A stretch of DNA of 64,000 nt from Mercurialis annua (GCF_937616625.2 NC_065571.1:53615651-53679650); one strand, 5' to 3'; positions 33,853-46,775 are shown, counted from the first letter of the stretch. Notes: generated from the letters alone by a model not told the origin. Translations and numbers: made by a program.

Positions 33853-34083
33853 TTTTTTTTTATGAAGAGAACTCACTCTACTGAGCCGAAACTCAATATA
33901 ATTGTCAAATCCCGGGATGTGGACCGCCTGCAAGTCCACATACCTGATAAATCCGGGCTATAATGGCCAGCAATCCAACCTCAACCACTCCATATTAAGA
34001 AAGAGCGCAGCCGGGGTTCGAACCCACAATCTTTGGCGCTCAGATAACTGAGACTTAGACCATTAGACCAAACTCGTGCGGAC
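33853..34083 (-). mobile_element. tRNA-derived SINE
   Basis: Read on the minus strand, the element starts near CCGCACGAGTTTGG, has an A-box-like TGGTCTAATGG (within 34054-34073) and a B box GGGTTCGAACCC (34014-34025), continues with an unrelated 3' body and ends in oligo(A) (plus-strand T run, 33853-33861). The words TACCA at 33848-33852 and 34084-34088 may be the target duplication. The tRNA-like head lacks a foldable cloverleaf, so it is not a tRNA gene. Confidence 0.7.
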
Positions 34084-34277
34084 TACCACGTATTAATTTA
34101 AGATGAAGGAAGCAATAAATAAAATTATTTTAAGATCAGGTTTAAAAAAATAATTATCCTCTCTTAGAGGGGATCAAGTTAAAAAAAAGAAAAAGAAAGT
34201 AGCAATACACAGCCGATGATCCGACCATTGAGAAAAAAACAGAAGAAATAGAAGCTTTAAACCGCCACTTTTAAATA

Positions 34278-34574
34278 CTCCCTCCGTCTCACTCTAATTG
34301 ACAAAATATGTAGTTTTTGGTGTCCTATTCTAATTGACAAAACTAACATAACTATAATTTTATTCTTTAATTTTTCATCTTTACCCTCATTTAAAATCAT
34401 GTCTTTTATGGAAAATGGTGAATATTTAATGAAAATTTGACTAATATATACTAATAGCATTAATTAGCTCCATTATCAATAGAAGAGTATATAAATAATT
34501 TTCTATATCATTTATTAATTTGTTTTGGTTATTGAAATATAGTTATTTTGTCAATTAGAATGCGACGGAGAGAA
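34278..34574. mobile_element. Stowaway-like MITE (Tc1/mariner)
   Basis: The left end CTCCCTCCGTCTCA and right end GCGACGGAGAGAA are inverted repeats flanked by TA. The subterminal word AATTGACAAAA on the left recurs in complement as TTTTGTCAATT on the right. It lies in the upstream region of CFIS1, about 240 bp before the ATG, and may form part of its promoter region. Confidence 0.75.
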
Positions 34575-34812
34575 TATAGAAAAAGCCCCACCAAAAAAAA
34601 CAGAGCTAGTAAGTGCAGCAAGAAATCCGCCTTCCCGGGGGAGCGACACGTTTTAGTTCAAATAAATTGGACATTCTACTACAGCATACGACACGTTCTC
34701 TCTTCTTATTTCTTCTCCCCTCTTCTACTTCTACTCTATTTATTTCTTCCTATTTCTTTGAGCTCCGACATAGTAGTATCTTCATCTTGTTAACTCTCAG
34801 TAATTTTAAAAT

Positions 34813-36222
34813 ATGTGTGAAGAAGTACCTGTTCATAACAACCACCGTGAAGCTGCCGGTGATCAAGATTCCGTCGTAGATATATACCCTCTCAGTAGGT
34901 ACTACTTCGGATCAAAAGACACTCTTCCTCTCAGAGATGAGAACTTAGATGATCGTTTACAGAGGATCAAATCCAAGTTACTTCTTTAATCTCTCTTCTT
35001 TGTTTCAATTAATTTCATGGCTTTTCTTTATTTACGTATTTTCATTTGATTTTGTGCTTAAATTAGCTATCTTGCTCATGGATTGAGGACATGCGTGGAG
35101 GCTGTTATTCTGGTTAGTTAGTTAGTTTTATGATATCTGTTTTTTTTTTTATAAATATTTTATTTCATTTTCTTGATTTAATTTGTGTAAAGTCGGTTTA
35201 AAGAAATATATATTTGAATTTCAGAGTTCATATGTTACTGAATTGAAAAGGTTGTAATGTTATTAAATCAGGTTGAGTTGTTCAAACACCCTCATGTTTT
35301 GGTGCTGCAAGTTAAAAATTCTATCTTTAAGCTTCCTGGAGGTCGTTTAAGACCAGGTGAATCAGGTAAACTCAACTTTTTGTTAAAGCACTGACATGAA
35401 TTAGTCAGGCAAATCTACAATTAAAGGACATGCACTTGCTGAAATAGGATTTTTACAAATTGGATTATGTAGATATTGGTGGATTGAAACGTAAGCTGGC
35501 AAGAAAACTCTCTGCAAATGAAGATCAAACTGATTGGGAGGTAATTAGTTGCTTGTTTCAGGGCGTTATGATTGCGATTTTGCGCAAATTACATCTTTTA
35601 ATCTAAATTTTTTAGGTTGGGGAATGTCTTGGGAAGTGGTGGAAGCCCGACTTCGAAACTTTATTGTATCCATACTTGCCTCCAACTGTAAAAAAACCTA
35701 AGGTGATTCTATTGAAACTGCTCCCATATAGTATTGTTTCTCATTTTGGAGACTATTTACGTACCTTGTTTGTATGTTTCTATAGGAATGCACGAAAGTC
35801 TTCCTTGTGAGGTTACCGGTGAGCTGTAAATTCATTGTACCTAAGAACCTTAAACTGCTTGCTGTTCCATTGTGCCAGCTTTATGAAAATCCTAAGGTAC
35901 ACTTCTTTATCAGTGTTTCCAGATATTAGTGGTAATTTGGGTATTTAGCTGCCGAGCGCCAGTTGAGCCTCGATCAATCCAATGTTGTAGTCCTTAATGG
36001 CCGCTGTGAACTTTATATACGTTATTGATGCGCTGAGTTTTGTGAATTTCAGATGCTATCAACAAAATGCATCTAAATGCAATATATACTAAGGTTTGAT
36101 TTCAAGGTGATTTTTCATATGTGATATGATTTGATTGTTTCATTTTGTAGACATATGGACAAGTAATTTCAGGAGTGCCGCAACTGCTTTCAAAGTTCTC
36201 CTTCAACATAATCAATTTCTGA
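34813..36222 (+). CDS. CFIS1: Pre-mRNA cleavage factor Im 25 kDa subunit (CFIm25/NUDT21 homologue)
   Basis: Seven coding exons join in phase: 34813-34976, 35067-35112, 35272-35365, 35473-35540, 35616-35702, 35786-35896 and 36151-36222, giving 213 residues. The protein carries the Nudix-like core typical of CFIm25: IYPLSRYYFGSK, then YLAHGLRTCVEAVIL, the LPGGRLRPGES stretch in place of a catalytic Nudix box, VGECLGKWWKPDFETLLYPY and the C-terminal LSKFSFNIINF. Family knowledge: the subunit forms a dimer, binds UGUA upstream of poly(A) sites in the nucleus and helps select cleavage sites; it lacks nucleotide hydrolase activity. The PLGGRL-type loop and the ELFKHPHVL word place it closer to Arabidopsis CFIS1 than CFIS2 (from memory). 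Length matches the family. Confidence 0.93.
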
Positions 36223-37053
36223 GTTAGGCGTCTCCCTTGTGATTGAGCGGCTGTAAAGTAAGTAAGATGAGACCTTTATGCTTTTTATCAGAAAAAGGCT
36301 CGTTTCTGGTTCATATACGTCTGTTCAGTAATTTTGATATACACATTGTATAAGGAAAAGATTCTTACATATAGTGAGTGGTGGTGCTGTGTAATTTGAA
36401 CAAAAAAAACATACATGTTATATATATATGTACAGGTGCCACTTTTTTTTTTTCTTAGATGCTTCAATGTCAAAATTATGTGCTAAAACTTTAATGTTGC
36501 ACTGAAGTATCTTCCTTTTTTGTAGTCCTCTTTTCCGTCCTTTTATCTATCGACTAATAAAATTCGGAATCGTACGATATTTAAACCCAACTTAACATGT
36601 ACTTATTTCTGTGGGTTTGGCTTTGTTATTGACTTACTATTGTTTAAATATAATGAACAAGAAAAGTTGATTATTTCATATTTGTCAATGTTTGTGTGAA
36701 AACTCGGAACTTCTTGAATTGCAGCCCTGGAATTCAATGGTGAGATATTTCTTGACTAAATTTTTTGTGCTTTTAGTCTTTCTGAATTGTATTGAGCATG
36801 TTGCTTAGTTCTTTGATGAACTTCTTATAGTTATCATAATTTTGGCCTATCTAAGGAGAAATTCTTAGGTGAACGTAGTCCACCACGTAGGACTATGAGT
36901 CATCTACAAATGATGTGAGCCAGGTGGTCGTGTAAATGACTGTTAATGTCCTAGCAGCCAGATATTGACAGACTGGCTGTAGCCTGTAGGCAATTTGTAC
37001 CTTGGCCGCCTGGAGTACTCTACAATTGCTTTTTTCTTTTGTATATTCAAATA
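36223..37053. other. 3' flank of CFIS1
   Basis: Contains the 3' UTR and AT-rich DNA. No further coding exon or element with clear ends was found up to the hAT-type insertion at 37062. Confidence 0.4.
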
Positions 37054-37061
37054 CTTATGAG

Positions 37062-37268
37062 CAGTGGCGGAGCCACTCACGGGTGGACCCCTTGCGCCCG
37101 CTCTGGTTAGATGTGGTTGGAGACAAAAAAATTCCTCAGACAGAAAGTTTGATTTCCTCGGACAAAAAGTTTTGAATCTGAGCTCCATCATGGTTAGTAT
37201 GGAAATCGTCAATTAGGTGTCGTCCCTCACAGTGCGCCCATGGGTTAAACTTCCTGGCTACGCCACTG
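37062..37268. mobile_element. hAT-type MITE with perfect 8-bp target duplication
   Basis: The ends CAGTGGCGGAGCCA and TGGCTACGCCACTG are inverted repeats. The 8-bp word CTTATGAG occurs on both sides (37054-37061 and 37269-37276). The 207-bp body is non-coding. Both terminal sequence and duplication length are typical of hAT elements. Confidence 0.9.
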
Positions 37269-37519
37269 CTTATGAGGCTCTTCTGTTTGATCATGTGTAT
37301 GTGCATATACGCGTGCTTGGTAGTCTAACAGCTGTCCAGGCCGTAGTAACCACTTTACCTAACATAAAGTAAGGTTGTTTAGAAATTATGCCGAGTTAGC
37401 TTTGATTAAGCTGAATGGTTTCTATAATTTGATAAGTGGAGTTGCTGAAGAATTTTTAGATGTCCAATTTAATTTTCAGGGGACTGTTTTATTATTTTTA
37501 AGAGTTTGTTTTAGATATT

Positions 37520-37841
37520 GGCCAAATGTCGTAAAAAGGCCAAACCTATCACAAAAGTTTTACAAAAGTCCTGACCTTTCAATTTTGTTGATTTTGGCCA
37601 AAAACTGATTATCAGGTTTCACAAAAGTTCCGACTTTTCAATTTTATCGATTTTGGCCAAAAATGGATTGTTTGGTTTCACAAAAGTCCTGACCTTTCAA
37701 TATATGTGCATGACACGTAAGCGTTACATAGGCAAATTGTTGACCACAATTGAAACCAATTGGCCAAAATTGACAAAATTGAAAGGTCGCGACTTTTGTA
37801 AAACTTTTATGAAAAGTTTGACCTTTTTACAACATTTGGCC
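37520..37841. mobile_element. Mutator-type MITE with GGCC ends and perfect 9-bp duplication
   Basis: The ends GGCCAAATGTCGTAAAAAGG and CCTTTTTACAACATTTGGCC are inverted repeats. TTAGATATT flanks both sides (37511-37519, 37842-37850). Internally, related words such as CACAAAAGTCCTGACCTTTC occur three times in tandem in the left half. Confidence 0.9.
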
Positions 37842-37850
37842 TTAGATATT

Positions 37851-38979
37851 CTATTATGATGGCTGGTCTGTTTTGTGTGAACTGACTGGTAAGTTTACAG
37901 TTTCACACACATTTTCTTTCTCATTGTTGACTTCATGGCATTAACCGAAATGCCGAAGCAATCGGCAAAATTCACTTCATTGACTTGCATCAGCATTCGA
38001 ACATCTAACTGAAGGAAAATTTCAAATTTCTTACCATCAAATAACCAATTCAACCACACCAAAAGTTCTAAGCTGGTATTGGATGAAGCTCCAACGATAA
38101 CATTGCTTTAAACATTTCCGTATGTAGATGTATTGTATTTAAAGCGTAAATAAATAAGTATGCTGATTTATTTCACCTTGTAGTTTATTTTTAATTAATC
38201 AAATGATGACTGATATTGATGTAACTTTAGATCTCTCGAGCATAGATGTTTTCATATCATGTTAATTCAATTCACTTAAAAGTTCAAGCTCTTGAACGGT
38301 CTTTTAATGTCGACGATAATTTTGATACTTGTCTAGTCCGATCCATTATAGACCTCTCTTAGCTATTGGTAATAAGAAAACGATGTAAATCATTTAATAT
38401 TAGAATTTGAAAAGTATGAGAAAAGGATAGAAAATCAGTAAAGCTTAGTAGTTTGAAAAGTAGGAGAGGATGGGAATTTATTTTCTCACCAAGGGTTTTG
38501 TTTGTGTGAGGATTTGTTGTAATTTTCGTACAAATATTTTAGTGTCTATCAATTTTGGTCAAAAACATATGGTCCTCGCTCTCCATTAATTTATGATAGT
38601 TCTACATAGGAATATGACATTTTCAGTATAATTTGTGAGAGGAGAAAGGGGAATACAAGTTTAATGGAGAATACTCCAAATTCTCATTAATGCAACTTGC
38701 CTTTAAGATACCAAATTTCATTTAGTTTTTCCTCATCTTTATTGCATTTTCAACTTTCAAAATCATGTCATTTTGTGTAGTTTCATCACTATTTGAAAGA
38801 TTATTTTTATAGAATTGGTTATATTCACTTCAAATTCTACTAAAATTAACGTGTATAGTTTTAAAATTAGTTCTAGAAAATAAAGAGTTTTTTTTTAAAA
38901 TAGATAAAATATAATCTTAATAGTTTTTATTAAAAAGTTATGATTGCAAAATGTATATCACACCCGTCCCAGATAGGTC
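37851..38979. other. Intergenic DNA between CFIS1 and MKK2
   Basis: No supported gene, RNA or element ends. Confidence 0.4.
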
Positions 38980-38982
38980 AGA

Positions 38983-39508
38983 GCATCTCTAATGATGCTT
39001 TTTATTTTAAAGAGTATCTTTAGTAAAATAAAGAGCATCTTTAAAATAGAGAGTGCTATTTTTATTTTTACTCCAATAAGCGCTTTAAATTTAATTTTAA
39101 TTTTTTACAGATAATAATAAAAATATCAAATATTAATAACATTAATTTAATGATTTTTTTAATAATAATATTTCTATTTAATTTAATTTTTACAAAAAGT
39201 AATACTAATAATATATATTAATTATATAAATTTATTTTTATTTAAATTTATTTATTTATTCAGTTTTTATATTAAAAATAATTAATATTATATTTTAAAA
39301 TAAAACTAACTAATTTATATTTTGAAATTTAAAATTTGATTTTTTTAGATTTGAATTAGAGAGTGAAAATGACTTTCTACATCTGGAGAGCCATTTTCAC
39401 CCTCTTCTTTAAATTTACAAAATAGATAGTCTATTGGAGTTTTAATTTATTGTCAAACTCTCTAAATCAAATAGTTTGGCAATTTTAAAGAGTTTTTTGG
39501 AGATGCTC
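38983..39508. mobile_element. Tourist/Harbinger-like MITE
   Basis: The ends GAGCATCTCTAA and (complement) GAGCATCTCCAA are inverted repeats, and the 3-bp word TCA flanks both sides (38980-38982, 39509-39511). Inner AT-rich arms also pair (AAAGAGTAT... left, CTCTTT... right). A 3-bp duplication points to PIF/Harbinger, though TTA/TAA is the more usual target. Confidence 0.65.
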
Positions 39509-39946
39509 TCACCTTACTATTTTTAGTGTTTTAAATTGCAGATCGCCTTCTGTTTTTATTTTAATAAATAATTTAAATATTAAAAGTCTTATTTATCTTA
39601 ATAGATTGTATAATAATAAATACATCATCTAAAAAATTATAAAAAGAATAAAATTGAGAAGCTAGATAAAAATACTAATTTTCCATTAAGAACAGTCAAA
39701 TTAGTAAGAGGAAAAAAAGGCGCGAGTGAGTAAACCAGGAAAAGTAAACGGAAAATTCAGCATCTCTGTTCACAGCTTCTGGCTTCTGTGACCGTGACTG
39801 TAATGGAGGCGACTGTTTATTTTTAAGTCTTTCTCCACCAACGACTCAATAAATAGCGTTTCTTGAAAAAATTATCAAATTTAAGAACATTTTCATTTTA
39901 AAAATTTGCCAAAAAAAAATTATCCGGTTGATTTATTTGGATCGTA

Positions 39947-42618
39947 ATGATGAAGAAAGGAGGTATAAACCCTAATATGAAGCTCAAGCTTTCGCTTCCG
40001 TCTCCTGATGAAGAATCGTTCGCTAAATTCTTGTGAGTCTCTTAATTTTCTCATTTTCAATTTTATGTAATGTTAATGTTAATTATTTTTTGTTTATTTT
40101 GGCTAACGATTGGTTCGGATCGGTGACAGAACTCAGAGCGGTACTTTTGTGGACGGCGATCTGCTTGTTAATCGCGACGGTGTTCGTATTGTCTCTCAAA
40201 CTGAACCTGAAGCTGTAAGTTTTATTCAGTTAAGAAATATTTGCCTAATGTCGTTGCTAAACTCATGTTGTTTTGAGAATTAATAGATGTTGGAATTCTT
40301 TTGGAAATTTAATTTGGTTTAGGTTAAATTGTGGATCGGCATGTTTGAATTTTCAATGTCTATATTTGCATGGATTTTTTGTTAATTTTTTGTTGTTATT
40401 TTAGATTAAAGTAAAATTTATTTTTTAAGCTAACCTTCATTGATCATTTTCCTCAATGTTTTAGCTTCTTATTTGCTAATTCTTGAATGGACATATGAAT
40501 TATTGTATTCTAAATCTCATTGAAAAGAGAGACTAATTGAGGAGCAAAAGTTGATCAAATTTATATAATTCTGCTGTGGTTACTGAATAGCTTGTTTGTT
40601 TCTAATGTGGATGCCTGTCTTCAGCCGCCACCTATCAAGCCGTCGGACAACCAGTTGAGTTTAGCAGACGTAGACACCATTAAGGTAATTGGGAAAGGAA
40701 GTAGTGGAACTGTTCAGTTGGTGCAGCACAAATGGACCGGCCAATTCTTTGCATTAAAGGTATGGTTCATTGAGGCTTTAATCTCATTTTCCTCTACTAT
40801 CCCATCATTTATACACACACACACTTAAAGAGAAGATCCGTCCTCGAGCTGTTATCATTGATCTACGTTAGTGTCATTGACATCATATATTAGAAGGTGC
40901 GTATGGTTGGGCTTTAATCACAGTTTACTTATGGATATCTATCTTCTTTAATGGTGAAAATAGATTCTAGATTCAAATGGTAATAAGAAAAGAAAATTGG
41001 AGACCTTCATGGTGTTTCCTGTATGATTTAAGCGAATTGCTTTTAATAGGCATTGGTGCAACAACAACTTTAATAAACAGCACACTAGCATTTTTGTTCC
41101 ATCAGCCCCTACGCCTTTATGTTCTTATATTTGGATTAGTGGTTATATTTTACTTGATTGCTTTTCAAATTATCCTTTCAGATTAAACAGGTGGTTTAAA
41201 ATGAATAGTTGCCTTTAGTATTTGTTTCTACTTTATATCTACGTCATGAGATTTACACGGCTGCTCCGTATTGTCTTGAATTTTGTGGTGGTGGTGGTGT
41301 TGTTCTTCAGGTTATACAGATGAACATTGAGGAGAATGCAAGGAAAGCTATTGCCCAGGAATTAAAAATTAATCAATCATCACAATGTCCATATGTTGTC
41401 ACGTGTTACCAGTCTTTCTATGACAATGGTGCCATTTCAATTATCTTAGAATACATGGATGGAGGATCTTTGGCTGATCTTCTGAAGAAAGTTAAAACAA
41501 TTCCAGAAGAATATATTGCAGCTATCTGTAAGCAGGTGAAAGTAATTTGAAAATCATGCAACTTACGAGTCTTGGTTATTAACAGTAGGCAGTAGCTACC
41601 TTACGCTTTGTTCTCAAGGGTTCTCTATATTCTTTTTTCCTATTGCTTCAGGTGCTCAAGGGTTTATTGTATCTTCATCATGAAAAGCACATTATCCATA
41701 GGGACATGAAACCTTCAAATTTATTGATAAATCATACAGGAGAAGTCAAGATTACCGACTTTGGTGTGAGTACAATAATGGCAAGCACCTCAGGGCTAGC
41801 TCATACATTTGTTGGTACATACAACTATATGTCTGTAAGTATGTAATTTTACATGTGAAAGCTGATGAATATTCTCTTTAGCAAGAATCTTTCCATATTC
41901 TGATGCTATGAAGTTACTATTTATAGTGGCGCTGCTTGTATTTTGATTCTTGTTGATTGGTGATTGTGTTTTGTAGCCTGAGAGAATCAGCGGAAAAAAG
42001 TATGGCAGCAAAAGCGATATTTGGAGCCTAGGTTTGGTATTACTGGAGTGTGCAACTGGTAAATTCCCATATTCCCCTCCAGAGCAGAATGAAGACTGGG
42101 ACAGTTTTTATGAACTTATGGAAGCTGTTGTTGAGCAACCACAACCTTCTGCACCTTCTGATCAATTTTCTCCCGAGTTCTGTTCATTCATATCTTCATG
42201 GTAAAGAGACTTTTTTTTCCTAAAAAAATTATAATTCTATAGTTTGTCGAGGATTCTATTTAGTATTATCCTCTTGCGTAATTTGCTCATTCAGCCTAGA
42301 CAGTGCTAAAATTTGTAAGGTGTACTAATTCCCATGTTGGATTCTATATTCTCTTTTAGTGTGCAGAAGGATCCAAACAACAGACATTCAGCTCATGAGC
42401 TTATGGTATGTGAAACTAGTTCTCTTTTGTCCCCTTAAGTTTGGAATCCAGTAATATATCAGATATATACTGGCTAGACACTTCTAAATCTGACCTTATT
42501 CTGCTAAATACTTTTATTTAAAAACCAGGCACATCCATTCATGAACATGTATGACGACCTGCATGTAGATCTGTCATCTTACTTCACTAATACAGGCTCT
42601 CCTCTTGCAACCTTTTGA
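39947..42618 (+). CDS. MKK2: MAP kinase kinase, group A (MKK1/MKK2 type)
   Basis: Eight coding exons join in phase: 39947-40032, 40130-40214, 40625-40759, 41311-41535, 41652-41834, 41977-42200, 42360-42405 and 42529-42618, giving 357 residues. The N-terminus has a MAPK docking motif (MKLKLSLP) and [20 protein letters not shown], which recalls Arabidopsis MKK2 rather than MKK6. Kinase signatures: glycine loop GKGSSGTV (80-87), Lys102 of [12 protein letters not shown] (catalytic Asp195), DFG at 213-215, the plant MAPKK activation-loop pattern T-x5-T (T223, T229), then GTYNYMSPERI. The C-terminus ends [13 protein letters not shown], a little shorter than Arabidopsis MKK2. Group A MAPKKs act in the cytoplasm and nucleus between MEKK1-type kinases and MPK4/MPK6 in cold, salt and immune signalling. 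Two ATGs stand in tandem at 39947 and 39950; either could start. Confidence 0.93.
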
Positions 42619-44601
42619 AACTTCTGGTATGTCCATCTCGTTTTTCTTTTAAATCATGTAGTAGAAAGTGTATTATCTTATGCTAATGTGACTTTCACTC
42701 CATCCCGTTGAGAATCAGTTGTTTTCTATTTGACGAAGCTTCTTGCATAATGAGATTTTATCCATAATGTTCATTCTTCTAGATAGATTAACAGATTCGA
42801 CCATATATATCATCTGCTCCTTTCTTATGCAATGTGGATTGCATTTTATTGCTTATAAAAGAATGTTTTTTTTTAAAAAAAAGAGGAGATGTTTTACAAG
42901 TTAAAACCGAAAATGAAAATCAACTTCTATTTCTTGATGTCACTAATTACTGTGATATATATTAATTGGTTAATTACATTCAATTATAATACTTGTCACG
43001 CAACTAATGTATGATTGATAATTCTACGCGGCGAACTAGGCTTACATAAGAATTCTTGAACTACAAATGTTGTTAGTATTGATTTTTCCGTTAAGGTATA
43101 ATATGAATCATGATTACTTTTACTACTGTAAACAGATAAAATGTGAGATAATTTAAGCTGCATGAAATATTTGGAAGACTTGGTAAGGTTTTAAGCTGCC
43201 ATATAAAGTGCTTGCATCCATTACAATGACAAGTCCCGGGCTCTAAAGAGCACCATTAACATCCTACCAAAATATTCGTTCGTCACGCGACGAACAGAAG
43301 CTGTAGAAATGAGAGCTTATGTTTTTTGGGGAATGCATTTTGTATTAATAATTTAATAGGATAATTAGCAGAAAAATGCTGCTTTGCTATATCCAATTTC
43401 ACCGTCATCCCCCAAAATAACTTGTGACTCGGCTGTTAGCTACACTATGTTTCTATGCATGATTATGATAAAATTTCACTTTTAAATGCTTTGTATATGC
43501 AGTATAACAGTAGTCGGTTTGGTTCAGTTTGTGTTAAGAATCATAATTTTTTTTGTATATATAATACCATATTGAATCAAACGAAATGCATTGTTTCTTT
43601 TCGACCATTTAACATCCATAATCTTTTCTTAATTGCACGACTCGATATTGCGCGGGTACAGCATATGCTATTTCTTTTAAAATTTGACATTTGAATGTTT
43701 TAAATTTTAAAAATGGAAAGATGAAAACTATTCAATTTATTTAAAGCTATTGAATACAAATAAATTAGAATTCAAGCATGCAAGTATTTTTGACGAAAAT
43801 AATACCAAACCTGCTTCTAATGTACACCAACTTATGGAATTGGAACCTATGCCATATAACCTGCATGATGTTCCATTCCATTTTTCAGTTGTATCATATT
43901 CATCTTATTAAAACACGTTGTATTTATTCATTTGAATATATATATGTTTTACAATTAATAAATTTCAAGATTAGCATAGTCAAATACCAATACTATATAA
44001 TAGCAAACGGCAAAAACTAATGATGCAATTAAGAAATTAAATTTTTTACGAGGAATTTAATACTCCACCAGTCTCAATCTAATCGAATTTTTTTATGTTT
44101 TATAGAATAATTTTTATATTTATTTTCTAAAAAGTTTTTATTTTTGCCACAGTTATTTTTGGATATTCGAACACTTGTTGGTTGGACTTGCTGCCTGATG
44201 AGGATTTTTTGATCAAAGGCATTGATGTCCAGTGAAAAAGAAGATATTCTTTGCATAGAGTTTTTGTATACATTATGAAATTAGAGGAATTAAGTTTAGC
44301 CTGAATAAAAAATTTGACAGGCTAAAACAAGCTATTACTGTAATAGAAAGAATGACCATTTCAATTCACAAACTTACGTAGCAGGACCAATTAGGTCCAC
44401 TTTCTTTCATTCAGTTTAAATAGATCCAATTTTTCTTAATTTTTTCATCTAAATTTGGATCATTTATATCTATCTAAGCGTCAACTAAACAAATTGGATC
44501 TATTTAATTCTGCGACGCAGGTTTGTAAACCGAAACAACTCTTTTTCTCATTTTATATTATACATATTATCATATATATGTATCAGTGGATGACCTTACT
44601 A
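42619..44601. other. Convergent intergenic region between MKK2 and the PP2C
   Basis: Two 3' UTRs face each other here. The middle is AT-rich without supported genes. An imperfect palindrome, GTTCGTCACGCGACGAAC, lies at about 43279-43296. A Stowaway-like left end at about 44066 (CTCCACCAGTCTCAATC) has no matching right end. Confidence 0.4.
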
Positions 44602-46775
44602 TCAAGTTTTTCTCTTGAATGTCCTCTGAGATTTTAAGTCCACCACAGTGACAGTGATATTATCTTTGCTTCCCTTTTGAAGAGCGAGCCCCGAGAGGTA
44701 TTCCGCTGCGGCTTTAGCAGCGGGATCAACTCCTTCGCCTCTCTCTGCTGCTAATAAAGTGTCACCGTATTTCTTATGCCAGAGAAGGATTCTTCTTCTC
44801 GCAATGTCGCACGCCTCTTCATTCGTCATCACGTCCCACAATCCATCACTCGCTAAGATAAGGCATTCATCTTCTTTTGCTCGCGGAACAAACATTACTT
44901 CTGGATCTGGAATAATCCATGGTTTCAAGTATCTGTCACCTGAGCAGAGCAAAATCTAGATTATTCACAGAATTGGAATTGAAGGCAACAGCATGCAGAT
45001 ATCTAATCTCTCTATCCCTGTGGTGGATACCCGTTATGATGCACAGAAACAGAAAATATTGAGACAGAAAATGGCGGAATTATATTTTTTTAGCCTGTAG
45101 TGAGTTACGGACGGAGTTCGAAAATATCACTTCATGTTCCGAAAAATATTTATCATCTACAAGTTCTAGTGGACCTCTCCGTATGCATCGTTTAAAAAAT
45201 CTCGCTAGTTGATCTTTACGATGCTTCCAAAAATAAACTACAAATATACAATTTTGGAGTTTCAGAAGCATTTCCATAAACAGAAATGCTTATGCAACTC
45301 CGAAACGCCAATAAGTTTCTAAAACAGAAACAATAAGCGTATGCATAGGATTTGATACATTTTTGTGCAACACACAGGATACCATTAACAGAAGTCGAGG
45401 AATATGTAGATGCATACCTATGGATCTTGACATTGCAAGAACACCAAGAACACGTGCACCATTCCACTGTATAATCTTGCCTCCTGCAGCCTCGATTCTT
45501 GCACATTCATCTTCTCTATCCGGCTATAAGCAAAATATAAAGTTGATTAGGAGACTTATCTCTTTGAAATTTGCTAACTGCAACTTTCCTGGGAAATTAT
45601 TGTTAAAACAAGGAATCACTGCCTTACTTTGTGATCTACTGACATCGGCATAGCCGTTTTTCCACGACACAGAACTGCTCTTGAGTCGCCGCAATTTGCA
45701 ACTATAATATGAGTCGGACAAACAACAGCGACAACCGCAGTAGAACCAACAGTTTCAGGGGCTATAGCCTCACTGTCATTACTTGATCCGGCAGTCTCCT
45801 CGTCGACTTTTACGAAACAATTAGAGAAAACTTTCTCCCATTTCTCTTGCCAATTGTCATTAATGCATCCATCAGAGATATTTGCTTTTGCAAATTCTAG
45901 CTCCTCAGCTAAAGCCACATGAATGCGCTTACTGCAATAGTTAGCGACCTACAACAGAAATAAATAGCTATGTTAATTTACCTTTAAGCCTAGGAAAGGC
46001 CTGAACAACAAAGGAAAGGCCTGAATGGTATTAAACATACCTGAGAGCCACCATGTCCGTCGTAAACACCGAAAAAATGCGCAGAAAAGCAACCGGCTTT
46101 CTTTTTCAGGTCACTCAAACCATGATCATCCATCAGCATTTGAGCTGGAACTTGCAAATGATTAGGCACACCAGCAAATGCATCTTCCATCTCAGGTCTC
46201 CTTCCACATATAGATGTAGAGCCCCAGATCGGAACATTTTCCAATTCATAAACCTTTTCTTCAAGAGGCAAATCACATAATGTTGGATCACAACAATAGC
46301 CATTCCTACCATCACTATGCGCCGCAGCAGAAACAGAAACAGTATCATCTCTATCGATAATTGATCCGAAATTACCATCACTTCTTTCGACATCTAACGG
46401 ATCTCTACTGGAATTCGAATCTAAACCCGGAAATTCTCCGCGACAGGTACTGTTACAATCAACACCTACAGATTGAGAACACAAATTTTCAACTAATGGA
46501 TCATCCCCACATTGCCCATCTAGAGTTCCTCTAGAACTCACCTGATCAACTCCAGGCAATGAACTATCACCACTACAACCTTCAAATCTACAAGTTACAG
46601 AATCATAGGTTGGATTTATCTTCCTTACAGGGTTTGATTTCAAGTTTGCCATATCTGCCGTACGCTTCAGCCCACAATTAATTTCTCTGTGGGCTGTCAC
46701 CGGTGACTTATTGCAGATCACTGACACTTTATCTAGATTAAACGGCACTGCAATAGCAGGAGATAGCTCCTCCAT
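44602..46775 (-). CDS. Group A protein phosphatase 2C, HAB1/HAB2 type (ABA co-receptor)
   Basis: Four coding exons on the minus strand join in phase: 46041-46775, 45628-45948, 45418-45523 and 44602-44939, giving 499 residues. A variable acidic N-terminal half of about 180 residues precedes the PP2C domain. Catalytic signatures: MEDAF (196-200), DGHGG (239-243), [34 protein letters not shown] and GSKDN. Trp372 in [12 protein letters not shown] matches the tryptophan that contacts the PYR/PYL receptor gate and ABA in group A enzymes. The C-terminal [10 protein letters not shown]...ALQKGSKDN block is closest to HAB1/HAB2. Family knowledge: such enzymes dephosphorylate SnRK2 kinases until inhibited by ABA-bound receptors. 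The start [10 protein letters not shown] was preferred to an in-frame ATG 54 bases upstream because HAB1-type proteins begin MEE. Confidence 0.93.

Noticed and set aside
34014..34082. tRNA gene
   Set aside because: A- and B-box-like words are present, but there is no cloverleaf or acceptor stem, and a 3' body with oligo(A) shows it to be a SINE.
44062..44120. Another Stowaway element
   Set aside because: Only a left-end-like sequence is present; no complementary right end with TA was found.
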